Below the pieces are notes generated by a model. The model searched no databases, was not told where the DNA came from, and worked only from the letters and a program-made list of their open reading frames with translations. A DNA stretch of 64,000 nucleotides. Source: Bacillus sp. NEB1478 (GTDB lineage: Bacteria > Bacillota > Bacilli > Bacillales > Fictibacillaceae). The translations under genes were made by a program, and so were the position numbers. This document shows positions 16,194-24,326 of this stretch, piece after piece. How positions within the stretch are numbered: the first letter of the stretch is position 1; every line of letters begins with the position of its first letter. The DNA lies in contig NZ_CP134049.1 in NCBI RefSeq assembly GCF_031582965.1, forward strand, positions 2,852,001 through 2,916,000. Direction: 5' to 3'.

Positions 16194-17492
16194 CTAATTC
16201 GCCAATCTGCTTTGTTCTTCCTTTTGCTCTTCTTTTATTTGTTCTTCTTTCATAAAAGCTTCTGGATAACCGTAGCTTCCATGTTCACTTACATCTAAAC
16301 CGATGATCTCTTCTTCCTCAGTTACACGCAAACCATTCATTACTTTTTTCATGACGTAAAGGATTGCAAATGATACGACGAAAGCAAATAGTCCGCAAAC
16401 TGCAACACCCATCGCTTGCACGCCTAACTGGTGGAATCCACCGCCATAAAACAAGCCTGGCTTACCTACTGCTGCTAATTCTTTTGTCGCGAACAATCCA
16501 TTCGATAAAGTACCCCAAACACCTGCTGCACCATGAACAGAAAGTGCATAGATCGGGTCATCAATCTTCAGTTTATCGAATAGCTTTACACTATAAAATA
16601 CAAGGATTCCGGCAACAAAACCGATTACTACTGCTGCCCAAGTTTCAACGAATGCACATGAAGCTGTAATGGCAACGAGCCCTGCCAATGCTCCGTTCAG
16701 GATCGTCGTAATGTCCGACTTGCCTAGAACCATCCACGAAATAATCAATGCTGCAATTGCACCGGCACCAGCAGCAATGTTCGTGTTCAACGCTACAAAA
16801 CCGAAGAAACCGTCATCTACTACAAACGTACTTCCTGCATTGAATCCAAACCAGCCTACCCATAAAACGAGGACGCCTAAAGCTGTGAAAACTTGATTGT
16901 GACCGTAAATATTGTTTACTGAACCATTTTTATTAAATTTCCCAATTCGCGGTTTTAAAAGAATCGTAGCTGCAAGCGATGCCGCTGCCCCTGTTAAGTG
17001 AACAACTGTTGAACCGGCAAAATCCTGCTTGCCGTGTTCAGCTAACCATCCTCCGCCCCATATCCAATGGGCAATGATCGGATACACAATCGCAGAGAAA
17101 AGAATCGAAAACACAACATAAGCCGTAAGTTTTGCGCGTTCTGCAAACCCTCCGAACGCAATCGTTAAGGAGATCCCTGCGAATGCGAGCTGAAATAAAA
17201 AGTATGCTGACGTTGAATAATCCATTCCTTCAGCTTGTTTGCCGGAATAAAAGAAGTCAGTCAATCCGACAAAGAAGTTTCCGTTATTTCCAAAAATAAA
17301 TCCGTACCCCACCGCCCAGAACACGATCGATGCCATTCCGAACGTAAAGACTGTCTTCCCTGCAATATGGCCGGCATTTTTCATACGTGTTGAACCAGCT
17401 TCAAGTAAGATGAAGCCTCCTTGCATTAAGATGACCAGTATAGCGCCGAGTATGAGCCAGACACTATTTAATGAAAACATGATTTCTTTCAC
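16194..17492 (-). CDS. amtB: Ammonium transporter AmtB
   Basis: A 432-residue integral membrane ammonium channel with about eleven transmembrane helices and the family segments QGGFILLEAGSTRMKN and NGALAGLVAITASCAFV. The cytoplasmic C-terminal tail is long and rich in Glu and Lys. The start is a GTG at 17492 with AGGAGG ten bases upstream. A perfect TnrA box lies 38-54 bp upstream, so nitrogen-limited activation is likely. In Bacillus subtilis amtB (nrgA) is followed by the PII gene glnK (nrgB); here a palindromic repeat follows and no glnK is present in the window. Confidence 0.94.
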   Translation of the reverse strand: MKEIMFSLNSVWLILGAILVILMQGGFILLEAGSTRMKNAGHIAGKTVFTFGMASIVFWAVGYGFIFGNNGNFFVGLTDFFYSGKQAEGMDYSTSAYFLFQLAFAGISLTIAFGGFAERAKLTAYVVFSILFSAIVYPIIAHWIWGGGWLAEHGKQDFAGSTVVHLTGAAASLAATILLKPRIGKFNKNGSVNNIYGHNQVFTALGVLVLWVGWFGFNAGSTFVVDDGFFGFVALNTNIAAGAGAIAALIISWMVLGKSDITTILNGALAGLVAITASCAFVETWAAVVIGFVAGILVFYSVKLFDKLKIDDPIYALSVHGAAGVWGTLSNGLFATKELAAVGKPGLFYGGGFHQLGVQAMGVAVCGLFAFVVSFAILYVMKKVMNGLRVTEEEEIIGLDVSEHGSYGYPEAFMKEEQIKEEQKEEQSRLAN

Positions 17493-17529
17493 GGAAAAAC
17501 GCCTCCTAATTGATTTTAGAATATTTTAA

Positions 17530-17546
17530 TGTTATAAAAGCTGACA
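17530..17546. promoter_or_regulatory. TnrA/GlnR box upstream of amtB
   Basis: TGTTATAAAAGCTGACA matches TGTNAN7TNACA exactly. It lies 38-54 bp upstream of the amtB GTG, as for known TnrA-activated promoters. Confidence 0.78.
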
Positions 17547-17608
17547 TGAAGTATTTTTATTCATTTTAAAGGGTTTTGGTGCTCAATCAAGAGTCGTGTC
17601 AGAAAATC

Positions 17609-17863
17609 TTACATGCTTTTATTGAACCTATTTTTCCTTAGTTGTTCATAAACCTTGTTAATTCGCACATGTAATCGCTGCCATTTTGTATAATTTGTTG
17701 CTTTGAATGATGTTAATTTCCTCTTCAGTGGCTCGTATAATAAGGTTCCACCAAAAGTTGAATACTCGCTGACCGATTTAGGACAAACTTTAATGCCCAT
17801 TTTAAAGCAAATGCATTTTAGGGGAACGGAGCATGGCAACTTCAAATAAAAAATAGCATACAC
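17609..17863 (-). pseudogene. Possible IS200/IS605 tnpB remnant
   Basis: This 84-codon frame has no ribosome binding site and sits in the amtB-NAD(P)H oxidoreductase gap. Its C-terminal half (PLKRKLTSFKATNYTKWQR, then INKVYEQLRKNRFNK) resembles the conserved helical segment of TnpB/OrfB proteins. No other part of the element is visible. The similarity is by eye only and could be chance. Confidence 0.22.
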
Positions 17864-17890
17864 AATTCCTCATGAGAGTTGGTATGCTAT
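17853..17890 (-). terminator. Terminator of the NAD(P)H oxidoreductase gene
   Basis: ATAGCATAC (17853-17861) pairs with GTATGCTAT (17882-17890), with a T-rich stretch following on the minus strand. It lies 26 bases past the stop codon. Confidence 0.75.
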
Positions 17891-17915
17891 CTTAATCTGT
17901 TTTATGTTTTAGGTC

Positions 17916-18443
17916 TTACAAATCTTCATTTAGAACATATTGTACGTATCTTTCAGCACTTTCTTGAACTTGCTCTTTTGAAAGGAAACGTACGCCATGT
18001 ACTGTAAACGGTGTGATGTATTTGGTTCCGATCAAGTTGCTCGTTGCTTGCAGCGGACGAAGTAATTCACTGATCGTATAATGGTTATAGCCTCCAGCAA
18101 CGTAAGAAATCTCAGGACCGCCTGTAGATAGTGCGATTAACAACTGCTTGCCTTGCAGTTTATTCCCGCCTGGACCATAAGCCCAACCAAATGCCAACAC
18201 TTCATCCATCCATTTTTTTAATAAAGAAGGCGTGCTATACCAGTACATAGGAAATTGGAATACGATTCTGTCATGAGCTAAAAGAAGCTCTTGTTCATTT
18301 TCAATATTAATTTTTTCGTTCGGATATACGTCATATAAACGGTGTACCGTGACATTTTCATGCTTTTCGATCTCAGCTGCCCACGTTTTATTGATATTCG
18401 ATTGTTCTAAATTGGGATGTGCTGCAATAACTAATGTTCTCAT
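17916..18443 (-). CDS. NAD(P)H oxidoreductase, flavodoxin-like fold
   Basis: A 175-residue flavoprotein of the KefF/MdaB/YwrO type that reduces quinones and similar electrophiles. The N-terminus RTLVIAAHPNLEQSNINK binds FMN, and IVFQFPMYWYSTPSLLKKWMD near residue 90 is the family hallmark. It lies downstream of the MarR gene on the same strand, and a perfect 16-bp palindrome sits just upstream of its start. This arrangement points to repression by that MarR protein and induction by quinone or thiol stress. The physiological substrate is not visible. Confidence 0.9.
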   Translation of the reverse strand: MRTLVIAAHPNLEQSNINKTWAAEIEKHENVTVHRLYDVYPNEKINIENEQELLLAHDRIVFQFPMYWYSTPSLLKKWMDEVLAFGWAYGPGGNKLQGKQLLIALSTGGPEISYVAGGYNHYTISELLRPLQATSNLIGTKYITPFTVHGVRFLSKEQVQESAERYVQYVLNEDL

Positions 18444-18476
18444 TTATTTTTCCTCTTTTCGTTTTATCTAAGTTAG

Positions 18477-18492
18477 TTGTTTGTACAAACAA
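18477..18492. promoter_or_regulatory. Probable MarR operator 1
   Basis: TTGTTTGTACAAACAA is a perfect 16-bp palindrome 34-49 bp before the NAD(P)H oxidoreductase start. Near-identical palindromes lie at 19021-19034 and 22887-22902. Confidence 0.7.
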
Positions 18493-18558
18493 ACATTGTA
18501 GGTTAATAAAATCCTAAATCAGAGAGTATAGTCCCCCCTGATGAAGGATTTGTTGATG

Positions 18559-18996
18559 TTACTTTTCTAAAATATCTCCTGCTTCACGAATGAGCGTTGT
18601 TAATGATTTACCTTCTTCTTCGCCTAAAATAGCAGAGTACGTTCGGTAAAGATCTTTCCAAGCCGCTCGAATCTCTTCCTGTGTGTTTTCTCCTTCTTCT
18701 GTTGGAAAGATAAACGATCTCTTTCCTTCTGCTTTTCGCTCGATCAACCCTTTCATAACGAGCTTGTCGATGAAACGCGTAATTGTAGAAGGCATCATAT
18801 GCAGCTGTTCGGCTAACTCAGATTGTGAGATTCCTGGCTTATTATTCACTAACATGAGACAGAATGCGTGCGTAGGAGATAACCCCGTTTTTTTAAACGA
18901 ATCTTCTGCCATTCTTGTGATCGCTCGAGAAAGTTTATTAACGGTAAAATATAGACAGTTATCTAATATGCAATTATCCATATTGTTTTTATCCAT
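18559..18996 (-). CDS. MarR-family transcriptional regulator
   Basis: A 145-residue winged-helix repressor with the segments GLSPTHAFCLMLVNNKPGISQSELAEQLHMMPSTITRFIDKLVMKGLIERKAEGKRSFIF typical of MarR. Two cysteines near the N-terminus (CILDNCLYF) could sense oxidants or electrophiles, as in OhrR-type regulators, though this is inference. The start has AAAAGGATG upstream. One palindrome precedes this gene and another precedes the adjacent oxidoreductase, so it probably represses both and itself. A third copy precedes the distant SDR gene at 22145. Confidence 0.9.
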   Translation of the reverse strand: MDKNNMDNCILDNCLYFTVNKLSRAITRMAEDSFKKTGLSPTHAFCLMLVNNKPGISQSELAEQLHMMPSTITRFIDKLVMKGLIERKAEGKRSFIFPTEEGENTQEEIRAAWKDLYRTYSAILGEEEGKSLTTLIREAGDILEK

Positions 18997-19020
18997 GGTA
19001 AAACATCCTTTTCAGTATTG

Positions 19021-19034
19021 CTTGTACATACAAG
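19021..19034. promoter_or_regulatory. Probable MarR operator 2 (autoregulatory)
   Basis: CTTGTACATACAAG lies 25-38 bp before the MarR start codon and shares the TTGTACA...ACAA core with the other two sites. Confidence 0.65.
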
Positions 19035-19062
19035 TTATCTTAAAACCCGTAAATTGTCAATG

Positions 19063-20097
19063 TTAAAATCTTCTATGATTTTCAATCTTATCATACGTTT
19101 TGCCATATAGCGCATTCAAAACAGGCTCAGAAGAAAGGAACTCATGAGGGAACCCTAATTCAATCTTACTCACTTCATTTAAACGATCAAGATGCTCAGA
19201 ATCAAGCGTAAAGTCAAGACATTGCAGGTTTTCTTTCATCTGTGATTCTTTGCGGGCACCTATAAGCGGAATAATTACTCCACTTTGCTGACGAACCCAG
19301 TTCAATGCGATCTGTGATGGACTTTTATCGATTTCTTTTGCAATCTCAGCTACAACATCAGCAATCACTACATTTTTATCTTTTAATCTTGCACTGTTTG
19401 GTGAAAGTCTTTTTGTGGTATCTGAATTTTCATTTTTGTATTTACCCGTTAACGCACCGCCTGCCATAGGCGCCCATGCCGTTACCCCAATATCTAGCGA
19501 ACGTGCCATCGGCAATAGATCACGTTCAGGTGCACGCTGCATTAAACTATATTCAACTTGCAGCCCGATAAAGGATGTCCATCCTCTTAATTGAGCAAGC
19601 ATATTCGCCTGTGAAACGATCCATGCTGGTGTGTCAGAGATTCCGATGTATAGAACTTTTCCAGAACGGACGAGATCATCTAACCCTCTCATCACTTCTT
19701 CAATCGGTGTCGTGAAATCCCAGGCATGCAGCCATAGAAGGTCAATGTAATCAGTTTGCAGTCTCTTAAGGCTTGCTTCAACTGATTGAACTAAATTTTT
19801 CCGATGATTTCCGCCGCCATTCGGGTCGTTCGGTCGAGTCGTTAGTGAGTATTTTGTCGCGATAACAAACTCTTCACGCTTTGATTTTGCGAATTCGCCT
19901 AAAAAAGCTTCACTTGTACCATTTGTATAGTTTACGGCTGTATCAATAAAGTTTCCACCTTGTTCAACAAAAGCATTAAAGATCTTTTCACTTTCTTCTT
20001 TAGAAGCACCAAATCCCCAATCCTCACCAAAAGTCATTGTTCCAAGAGCTAACTCAGAAACTCGAAGACCGCTTTTTCCTAGTAATTTATATCTCAT
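19063..20097 (-). CDS. Aldo/keto reductase
   Basis: A 344-residue AKR with the N-terminus YKLLGKSGLRVSELALGTMTFG and the catalytic Asp/Tyr stretch FIDTAVNYTNGTSE near residue 50. Its C-terminal GVIIPLIGARKESQMKENL binds NADP. It resembles YajO/Tas-like reductases of carbonyl compounds. It lies directly upstream of the MarR gene with the second operator in the 66-bp gap, so the MarR gene has its own promoter. An AAGGAG ribosome site lies 12 bases before the start. Membership in the MarR regulon is possible but no palindrome was seen in its own leader. Confidence 0.88.
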   Translation of the reverse strand: MRYKLLGKSGLRVSELALGTMTFGEDWGFGASKEESEKIFNAFVEQGGNFIDTAVNYTNGTSEAFLGEFAKSKREEFVIATKYSLTTRPNDPNGGGNHRKNLVQSVEASLKRLQTDYIDLLWLHAWDFTTPIEEVMRGLDDLVRSGKVLYIGISDTPAWIVSQANMLAQLRGWTSFIGLQVEYSLMQRAPERDLLPMARSLDIGVTAWAPMAGGALTGKYKNENSDTTKRLSPNSARLKDKNVVIADVVAEIAKEIDKSPSQIALNWVRQQSGVIIPLIGARKESQMKENLQCLDFTLDSEHLDRLNEVSKIELGFPHEFLSSEPVLNALYGKTYDKIENHRRF

Positions 20098-20180
20098 GTC
20101 AGTTCTTCACTCCTTACCTTCTGTAAAAACAGAAAGCGTTATTGTTAAAAATCGCTTAATTGGACACAAATGATTAATCG

Positions 20181-21047
20181 CTATCCGATGAAGGCATCTT
20201 TATAATCTTTTGCGAACGATTCAAAAGAAGCGGCTTTTTGGCCTGTGACTTTTTCTATTGTTTCTGAAACCTCAGCAGTATATCCTAACTTATTAATATG
20301 ATATAGCTCTATCAAGGCATCAACTATCTCTGTTGGCATTCCTGCTTCTACCATAAATTGGCGAGCACCTTCAGCTGGAACATCTATATATTGAACTGGT
20401 TTGCCTGTCACAGAAGTAAGAACGTCCGCAATTTTATGATAAGAAATGGCTTCAGGTCCTGATAAATAATACGCTTTGTTTTCATGCCCAACTTCAGTTA
20501 AAACGCTGTACGCCACTTTTGCGACATCTCTTGCATCAACTAGCGCAACCTTCCCATCACCAATTGGTGCATAAATGGTTCCGTGATCCCTAATCGTGTG
20601 GGAGCTAAAATTAACTATGTTCTGCATGAACGAGTTCGGGCGCAGGAAAGTGTATGCTATTCCGGATTGCTCCATTTCTTTTTCGATTGCACTGTGCCAT
20701 TTTGCTACTGTGATGGTTTCCAACTCAGCACCTGCACCTGAGATTTTGATAAGATGTTTTACACCAGCTTCTTTTGCTGCCTGAACAATATTCAGAGATA
20801 GCTCTACCATATTTGGAACAAATGGTGCTGCGAAAAACACTTTCTCAATTCCGTTCATAGCTTCTTTCAGGGAAGATTGATCTTGAAGATCTGCATGTAC
20901 CAATTCAACACCTAATGCTTTTAATTCTTCGGTTTTACTTGAAGGACGAACGCTGACACGAACTTTTTGTCCGTTTTTTGCCAGTAGCTTTGTTAATTCT
21001 TTACCTATATTCCCTGTTCCGCCGATTACTAAAAACTTCGCGTTCAT
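20181..21047 (-). CDS. NmrA-like NAD(P)-binding oxidoreductase
   Basis: A 288-residue atypical SDR of the NmrA/YtfG (quinone oxidoreductase-like) type. It begins KFLVIGGTGNIGKELTKLLAKNGQKVRVSVR, a classical Rossmann motif, followed by LVHADLQDQSSLKEAM and a substrate domain with FLRPNSFMQN. The catalytic YxxxK of classical SDRs is not expected in this group. It belongs to a run of same-strand redox genes. Related proteins reduce quinones or sense the NADP state; which applies here is open. Confidence 0.85.
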   Translation of the reverse strand: MNAKFLVIGGTGNIGKELTKLLAKNGQKVRVSVRPSSKTEELKALGVELVHADLQDQSSLKEAMNGIEKVFFAAPFVPNMVELSLNIVQAAKEAGVKHLIKISGAGAELETITVAKWHSAIEKEMEQSGIAYTFLRPNSFMQNIVNFSSHTIRDHGTIYAPIGDGKVALVDARDVAKVAYSVLTEVGHENKAYYLSGPEAISYHKIADVLTSVTGKPVQYIDVPAEGARQFMVEAGMPTEIVDALIELYHINKLGYTAEVSETIEKVTGQKAASFESFAKDYKDAFIG

Positions 21048-21073
21048 TTTTTTCCTCTTTTCATGTATTTTGA

Positions 21074-21949
21074 TTAAATCACACGATCTTTCAAATCAGT
21101 TTTGTTAAAATTATGATCAAGTACATCTGGCCTTAATAGCTTCATACTCACATCCCAAAGTCTCTCAGCCGTTTCTGGATCGTTTGCATTTGGCAATGTT
21201 TGCACGGCTTTGCATTTTTCAAAATATTCTCCGCTGATTCCTTTTACATGAGGAGATGATGCAAGATATACTGGTGTGACAGCGCCATTTTCCGTTTTTG
21301 ATGAAATTAAGCCAAAAATCGTTTTCAGAAACCAAGGCAACTGATGCATAATGTTTGATTTGATAATCCCTGGATGAAGACTGTTTACAGTGATGTGTCT
21401 GCCTTTTAGACGTTTTGCCAGTTCTTTTGTAAAAAGGATCAATGCCAATTTCGTAGGACCTACAGCTTTATAAAACGCATAATTTCGCTCGACCATTAAA
21501 TCATCAAAGTTCATTTTTATGCCATTATGTTTGGATGCAACATTAATAATTCGGCCCTCTCCACTCGCCTCTAATGAATCTAACAAAAGGTGAGCGAGCA
21601 AGAAGTGTGATAGATAGTTTGTGGCAAAGGTTATTTCTATACCATCTTCAGTAACAGATCGTTTTGGCAAAAATACAGCAGCATTGTTGATTAAAACATC
21701 AAGCTTATTAAATTTCTGTTTAAACTCTTCTGCAGCTTTCTTTACCTGCAGCTGAGAAGAAAGATCTGCAACGATCAAATGGATATTTTCATTTCCGCTC
21801 TCAAGAATAATTTCTTTTACAGCAGCTCTCCCTCTTTCTTCACTTCGGCAAAGAATAACAACAGTCATATCATTTTTGGCAAGTTCGAGAGCTGTTGCTT
21901 TACCAATTCCCGAATTGCCACCTGTGATTAACACGATTTTATTTTTCAA
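21074..21949 (-). CDS. SDR-family oxidoreductase with altered active site
   Basis: A 291-residue short-chain dehydrogenase of the retinol-dehydrogenase-like group. The cofactor motif TGGNSGIGKA is at 9-18, NNAA at 88-91, Asn111 and Ser139 are present, and Lys167 lies in VGPTKLALILF. The residue four before the lysine, normally the catalytic Tyr, is Val163. Nearby Tyr157 or Tyr160 might substitute, or the enzyme may be inactive as a dehydrogenase. It starts 26 bases upstream of the NmrA-like gene start-stop gap, so the two are probably cotranscribed. Confidence 0.85.
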   Translation of the reverse strand: MKNKIVLITGGNSGIGKATALELAKNDMTVVILCRSEERGRAAVKEIILESGNENIHLIVADLSSQLQVKKAAEEFKQKFNKLDVLINNAAVFLPKRSVTEDGIEITFATNYLSHFLLAHLLLDSLEASGEGRIINVASKHNGIKMNFDDLMVERNYAFYKAVGPTKLALILFTKELAKRLKGRHITVNSLHPGIIKSNIMHQLPWFLKTIFGLISSKTENGAVTPVYLASSPHVKGISGEYFEKCKAVQTLPNANDPETAERLWDVSMKLLRPDVLDHNFNKTDLKDRVI

Positions 21950-21978
21950 ATGAATTCCTCCATGTAATTATTTTTTAT

Positions 21979-22113
21979 TTACGCTTTTGTAAGTACCTCA
22001 TATGCAGGAGTACCTTGCTTAATTGGCATACCTGGTTCGAGCATTGGTATAGCTTTTTGAAAAATTGGCGCTGCCGCAATTAAGGAATTTAGTATGGAAA
22101 GTTGTTCTGCCAA
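21979..22113 (-). CDS. Possible 44-residue peptide or gene remnant
   Basis: A TTG-started frame between two SDR genes encodes LAEQLSILNSLIAAAPIF and then QKAIPMLEPGMPIKQGTPAY followed by EVLTKA. The composition looks protein-like, but an in-frame TGA stands just upstream and no good ribosome site is present. It may be the tail of a lost gene. I do not recognise it. Confidence 0.3.
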   Translation of the reverse strand: MAEQLSILNSLIAAAPIFQKAIPMLEPGMPIKQGTPAYEVLTKA

Positions 22114-22144
22114 AGTTCTTCACTCTTTTCTAATCAATTGCTGT

Positions 22145-22852
22145 TTACCAGCTAATTTCCTCGCCATCTCTAAAAAATCCGCCATTTGGACCATCTTCTT
22201 TTATCTCAGTCAGCCAAAGAATCGATTGTGCTGCTTCTTCTACACTTCTCGGCGCATTTGGTCCTCCCATATCTGTTCTTACCCATCCTGGACATACTGC
22301 ATTGATCTTAATGTTGCCACTCACTTCTGAAGCAAGCACTTGTGTCAGTCCGTTTAATGCATACTTAGAAATTTTGTAAGATCCGTGGCCAGGATGCCTC
22401 ATCTCTCTCATCTGTCCAAAACCGGATGACACATTGATGATCCGTCCATAATTATTTCTTTCCATCAAAGGCAGGAATGCACGAATCATATGATAAGGAC
22501 CAAAGAAGTTTGTGTTCATCGTTCCTTCAAGAACACCAGCTGGAAGTTCGATTAAACTATGATTCCCATCACGGAAAACCCCAGCATTGTTAATCAAGAC
22601 ATCTAAACGCCCATATTGTTCTCCAACAAAACGAACTGCCTTTTGCAGTGTATCTGGATTATGGACATCCAGTTCAACAGGTGCAACATTCAGGTTTGAC
22701 ACTTTCAATCTAGCAGCAGCTGCATTTCCTTTTTCAAGATCTCTACAGCCTAATAAAACATGGAAACCGTTCTCTGCCAATTGTTTGCTCAACTCAAAAC
22801 CAATACCTCTGTTACCGCCAGTTACAAGTGCAATTTTTTGATCGTTGGTCAT
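22145..22852 (-). CDS. SDR-family NAD(P)-dependent oxidoreductase
   Basis: A 235-residue classical short-chain dehydrogenase with an intact active site: cofactor motif TGGNRGIG at 13-20, NNAG, Ser in INVSSGFGQM, and Tyr/Lys in SYKISKYALNGL. It resembles carbonyl-reductase-like SDRs. The ATG at 22852 follows AAGGTGG. The longer in-frame extension crosses the promoter and is rejected. A MarR-type palindrome lies 35-50 bp upstream, which links it to the regulator at 18559. Confidence 0.9.
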   Translation of the reverse strand: MTNDQKIALVTGGNRGIGFELSKQLAENGFHVLLGCRDLEKGNAAAARLKVSNLNVAPVELDVHNPDTLQKAVRFVGEQYGRLDVLINNAGVFRDGNHSLIELPAGVLEGTMNTNFFGPYHMIRAFLPLMERNNYGRIINVSSGFGQMREMRHPGHGSYKISKYALNGLTQVLASEVSGNIKINAVCPGWVRTDMGGPNAPRSVEEAAQSILWLTEIKEDGPNGGFFRDGEEISW

Positions 22853-22886
22853 TTTATCCACCTTATAGAGTAAAAATAAATAATAG

Positions 22887-22902
22887 TTGTATGTACACAC
22901 AA
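22887..22902. promoter_or_regulatory. Probable MarR operator 3
   Basis: TTGTATGTACACACAA differs from operator 1 (TTGTTTGTACAAACAA) at only two positions. It sits in the promoter region of the SDR gene ending at 22145. Confidence 0.65.
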
Positions 22903-23039
22903 TTATAGTTTTACCAATTACATAATGTCAAAAGAAATTTATTATTACAAAAAAATGCCTTAATGAATATATAACTTTTGAGGCTACCCTTGGATCCTCT
23001 CTTTTTAATTTTTAGCTGCTGTAAATTGTCGCATTGATC

Positions 23040-23357
23040 GCTCTGCTTTGTGCAGAGGTTGTCACTGATGTTCTTGAGCACTGAGTGAATTGCGTAGTAA
23101 CGGGATACGTGTTCATCCCTAATAAGCACCCCTTTTGTTGTTTGGTCTGCACCGGCTGGAAGTTATTTTTCAGGAACGTTTGAGATTTTTCAATTCTGCA
23201 GCGAGTCCGGCTCCGTAACAGCTGTTGTCGATTCAACTCCAGCGGTGCACTGAGCGCATCACCGGGAAACTTAAGTGTTCAGTCCGACCAGCCTACGGAA
23301 TTAACGATCACAGCGGAACGTTCTGCATTATTTTATATATGAGAGTTCTCGCTTAAG
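23040..23357 (+). pseudogene. Decayed endospore-appendage-like (DUF3992) gene
   Basis: Conceptual translation in three shifting frames gives a continuous domain. The segments are CAEVVTDVLEH, then after a TGA at 23083 CVVTGYVFIPN, then TPFVVWSAPAGSYFSGTF with EIFQ and GSVTAVVDSTPAV, then SASPGNLSVQSDQPTELTIT, then SGTFCIILYMRVLA and a stop at 23357. That requires one stop mutation and three frameshifts. The order and motifs match my memory of the S-type endospore appendage (Ena, DUF3992) core domain, including the final GTFCI strand. The start is unclear. The region is dead unless another copy exists elsewhere. Confidence 0.6.
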
Positions 23358-24216
23358 CATCCAGCCAGTTATACCTTGGCCTTTGCATAGCATGCTCCCT
23401 TCTTTTCTCTGCACTGAACATCCCGTTTAGCGTCCCATAAAAGTATTGTGTGAAACTCGTTTTAATCCGGCGGTGTTTGTATTGAAAAACCGTTGTTTTG
23501 AAGGCGTCAATTACAAGAGGAACCATGAATTCCAGTGGACGGCCGAAGTTAAACTTTTTGTAGGCAAGGAGCGCTTTTCCCCAAAAATTATAGATTTCTA
23601 GTGCCCTGTTATAAAAGGGTTTTACTGTCTGTATAAAATCTTGTGGAACATTTTCAGGAACGAAGGTTTCATCGAGGTCTTGAAGATCGGGACTTGAAGA
23701 AGAGGTATTATTATTCGGGGCGTCTTCTTTACGTATGTTTATCTTTTGATCTTGGAGATTTTTTAAGAGATTTATAGATTCTGTTCCGGAATTCACATGT
23801 TCCTCCTTACTCTCGCCTAGAATCTCGGTCTCTTCACGCTGTATCATTTCCGTTACGCTCGGTGGATCAAATCGTTGAAACACAAAGACATTATGTGCGA
23901 ATCCTCCATTAGCCCGGTATGTTTTATGTACGTCTAGAATTCCTGCTTTTTTTGCTTTTCGAAGCATTCTAATGAACGTCGCACGAGAAAGGCTTCTCTT
24001 TTTTTCTGTGCTTTTTTTGACGAGTGTATCGATCTTCGCGTTCGCCACTCCTGGGACAACAACGCTATATTGGCTTAACAGGTCAAAGGCCATAAACTCT
24101 GATTTTGTTAACAGACTTGGATGATTTTCTAAAAAACGTTTCTTATGCTCATTGAACTCATTTATGCTGTTAAACTGGCTAAACCTTTTAAACTGCTGGA
24201 TGTTTCCTGCTCTCAA
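23353..24216 (-). CDS. HTH domain protein of unknown role
   Basis: A 287-residue protein with an N-terminal winged-helix region: FLENHPSLLTKSEFMAFDLL, then a segment ending SRATFIRMLRKAKKAGILDV at about residues 30-100. A low-complexity polar linker follows and then a C-terminal helical domain with FVPENVPQDFIQTVKPFYNRA. Similar proteins are frequent in Bacillaceae genomes and plasmids and recall replication or DnaD-type proteins, but I know no function. The start is a TTG with GGGAGG upstream. Its end overlaps the decayed appendage gene on the opposite strand. Confidence 0.78.
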   Translation of the reverse strand: MRAGNIQQFKRFSQFNSINEFNEHKKRFLENHPSLLTKSEFMAFDLLSQYSVVVPGVANAKIDTLVKKSTEKKRSLSRATFIRMLRKAKKAGILDVHKTYRANGGFAHNVFVFQRFDPPSVTEMIQREETEILGESKEEHVNSGTESINLLKNLQDQKINIRKEDAPNNNTSSSSPDLQDLDETFVPENVPQDFIQTVKPFYNRALEIYNFWGKALLAYKKFNFGRPLEFMVPLVIDAFKTTVFQYKHRRIKTSFTQYFYGTLNGMFSAEKRREHAMQRPRYNWLDA

Positions 24217-24326
24217 TTTTTCTTCCTCCCTTTTGCTTGACTCATCTTTTAAATCGCTTAAAAAAGGAAAAAAGAGCCATCGAAGAGAAATATTTTTAAA
24301 AATGCTTTTTAAATAAGGAGAAATGT

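Noticed and set aside
17609..17863. 84-codon frame as a real gene
   Set aside because: It has no ribosome binding site and only a faint TnpB-like stretch, so it is listed as a possible remnant only.
22911..23236. Minus-strand frames over the decayed appendage gene
   Set aside because: They lack ribosome sites and sit antisense to a better-supported decayed plus-strand gene.
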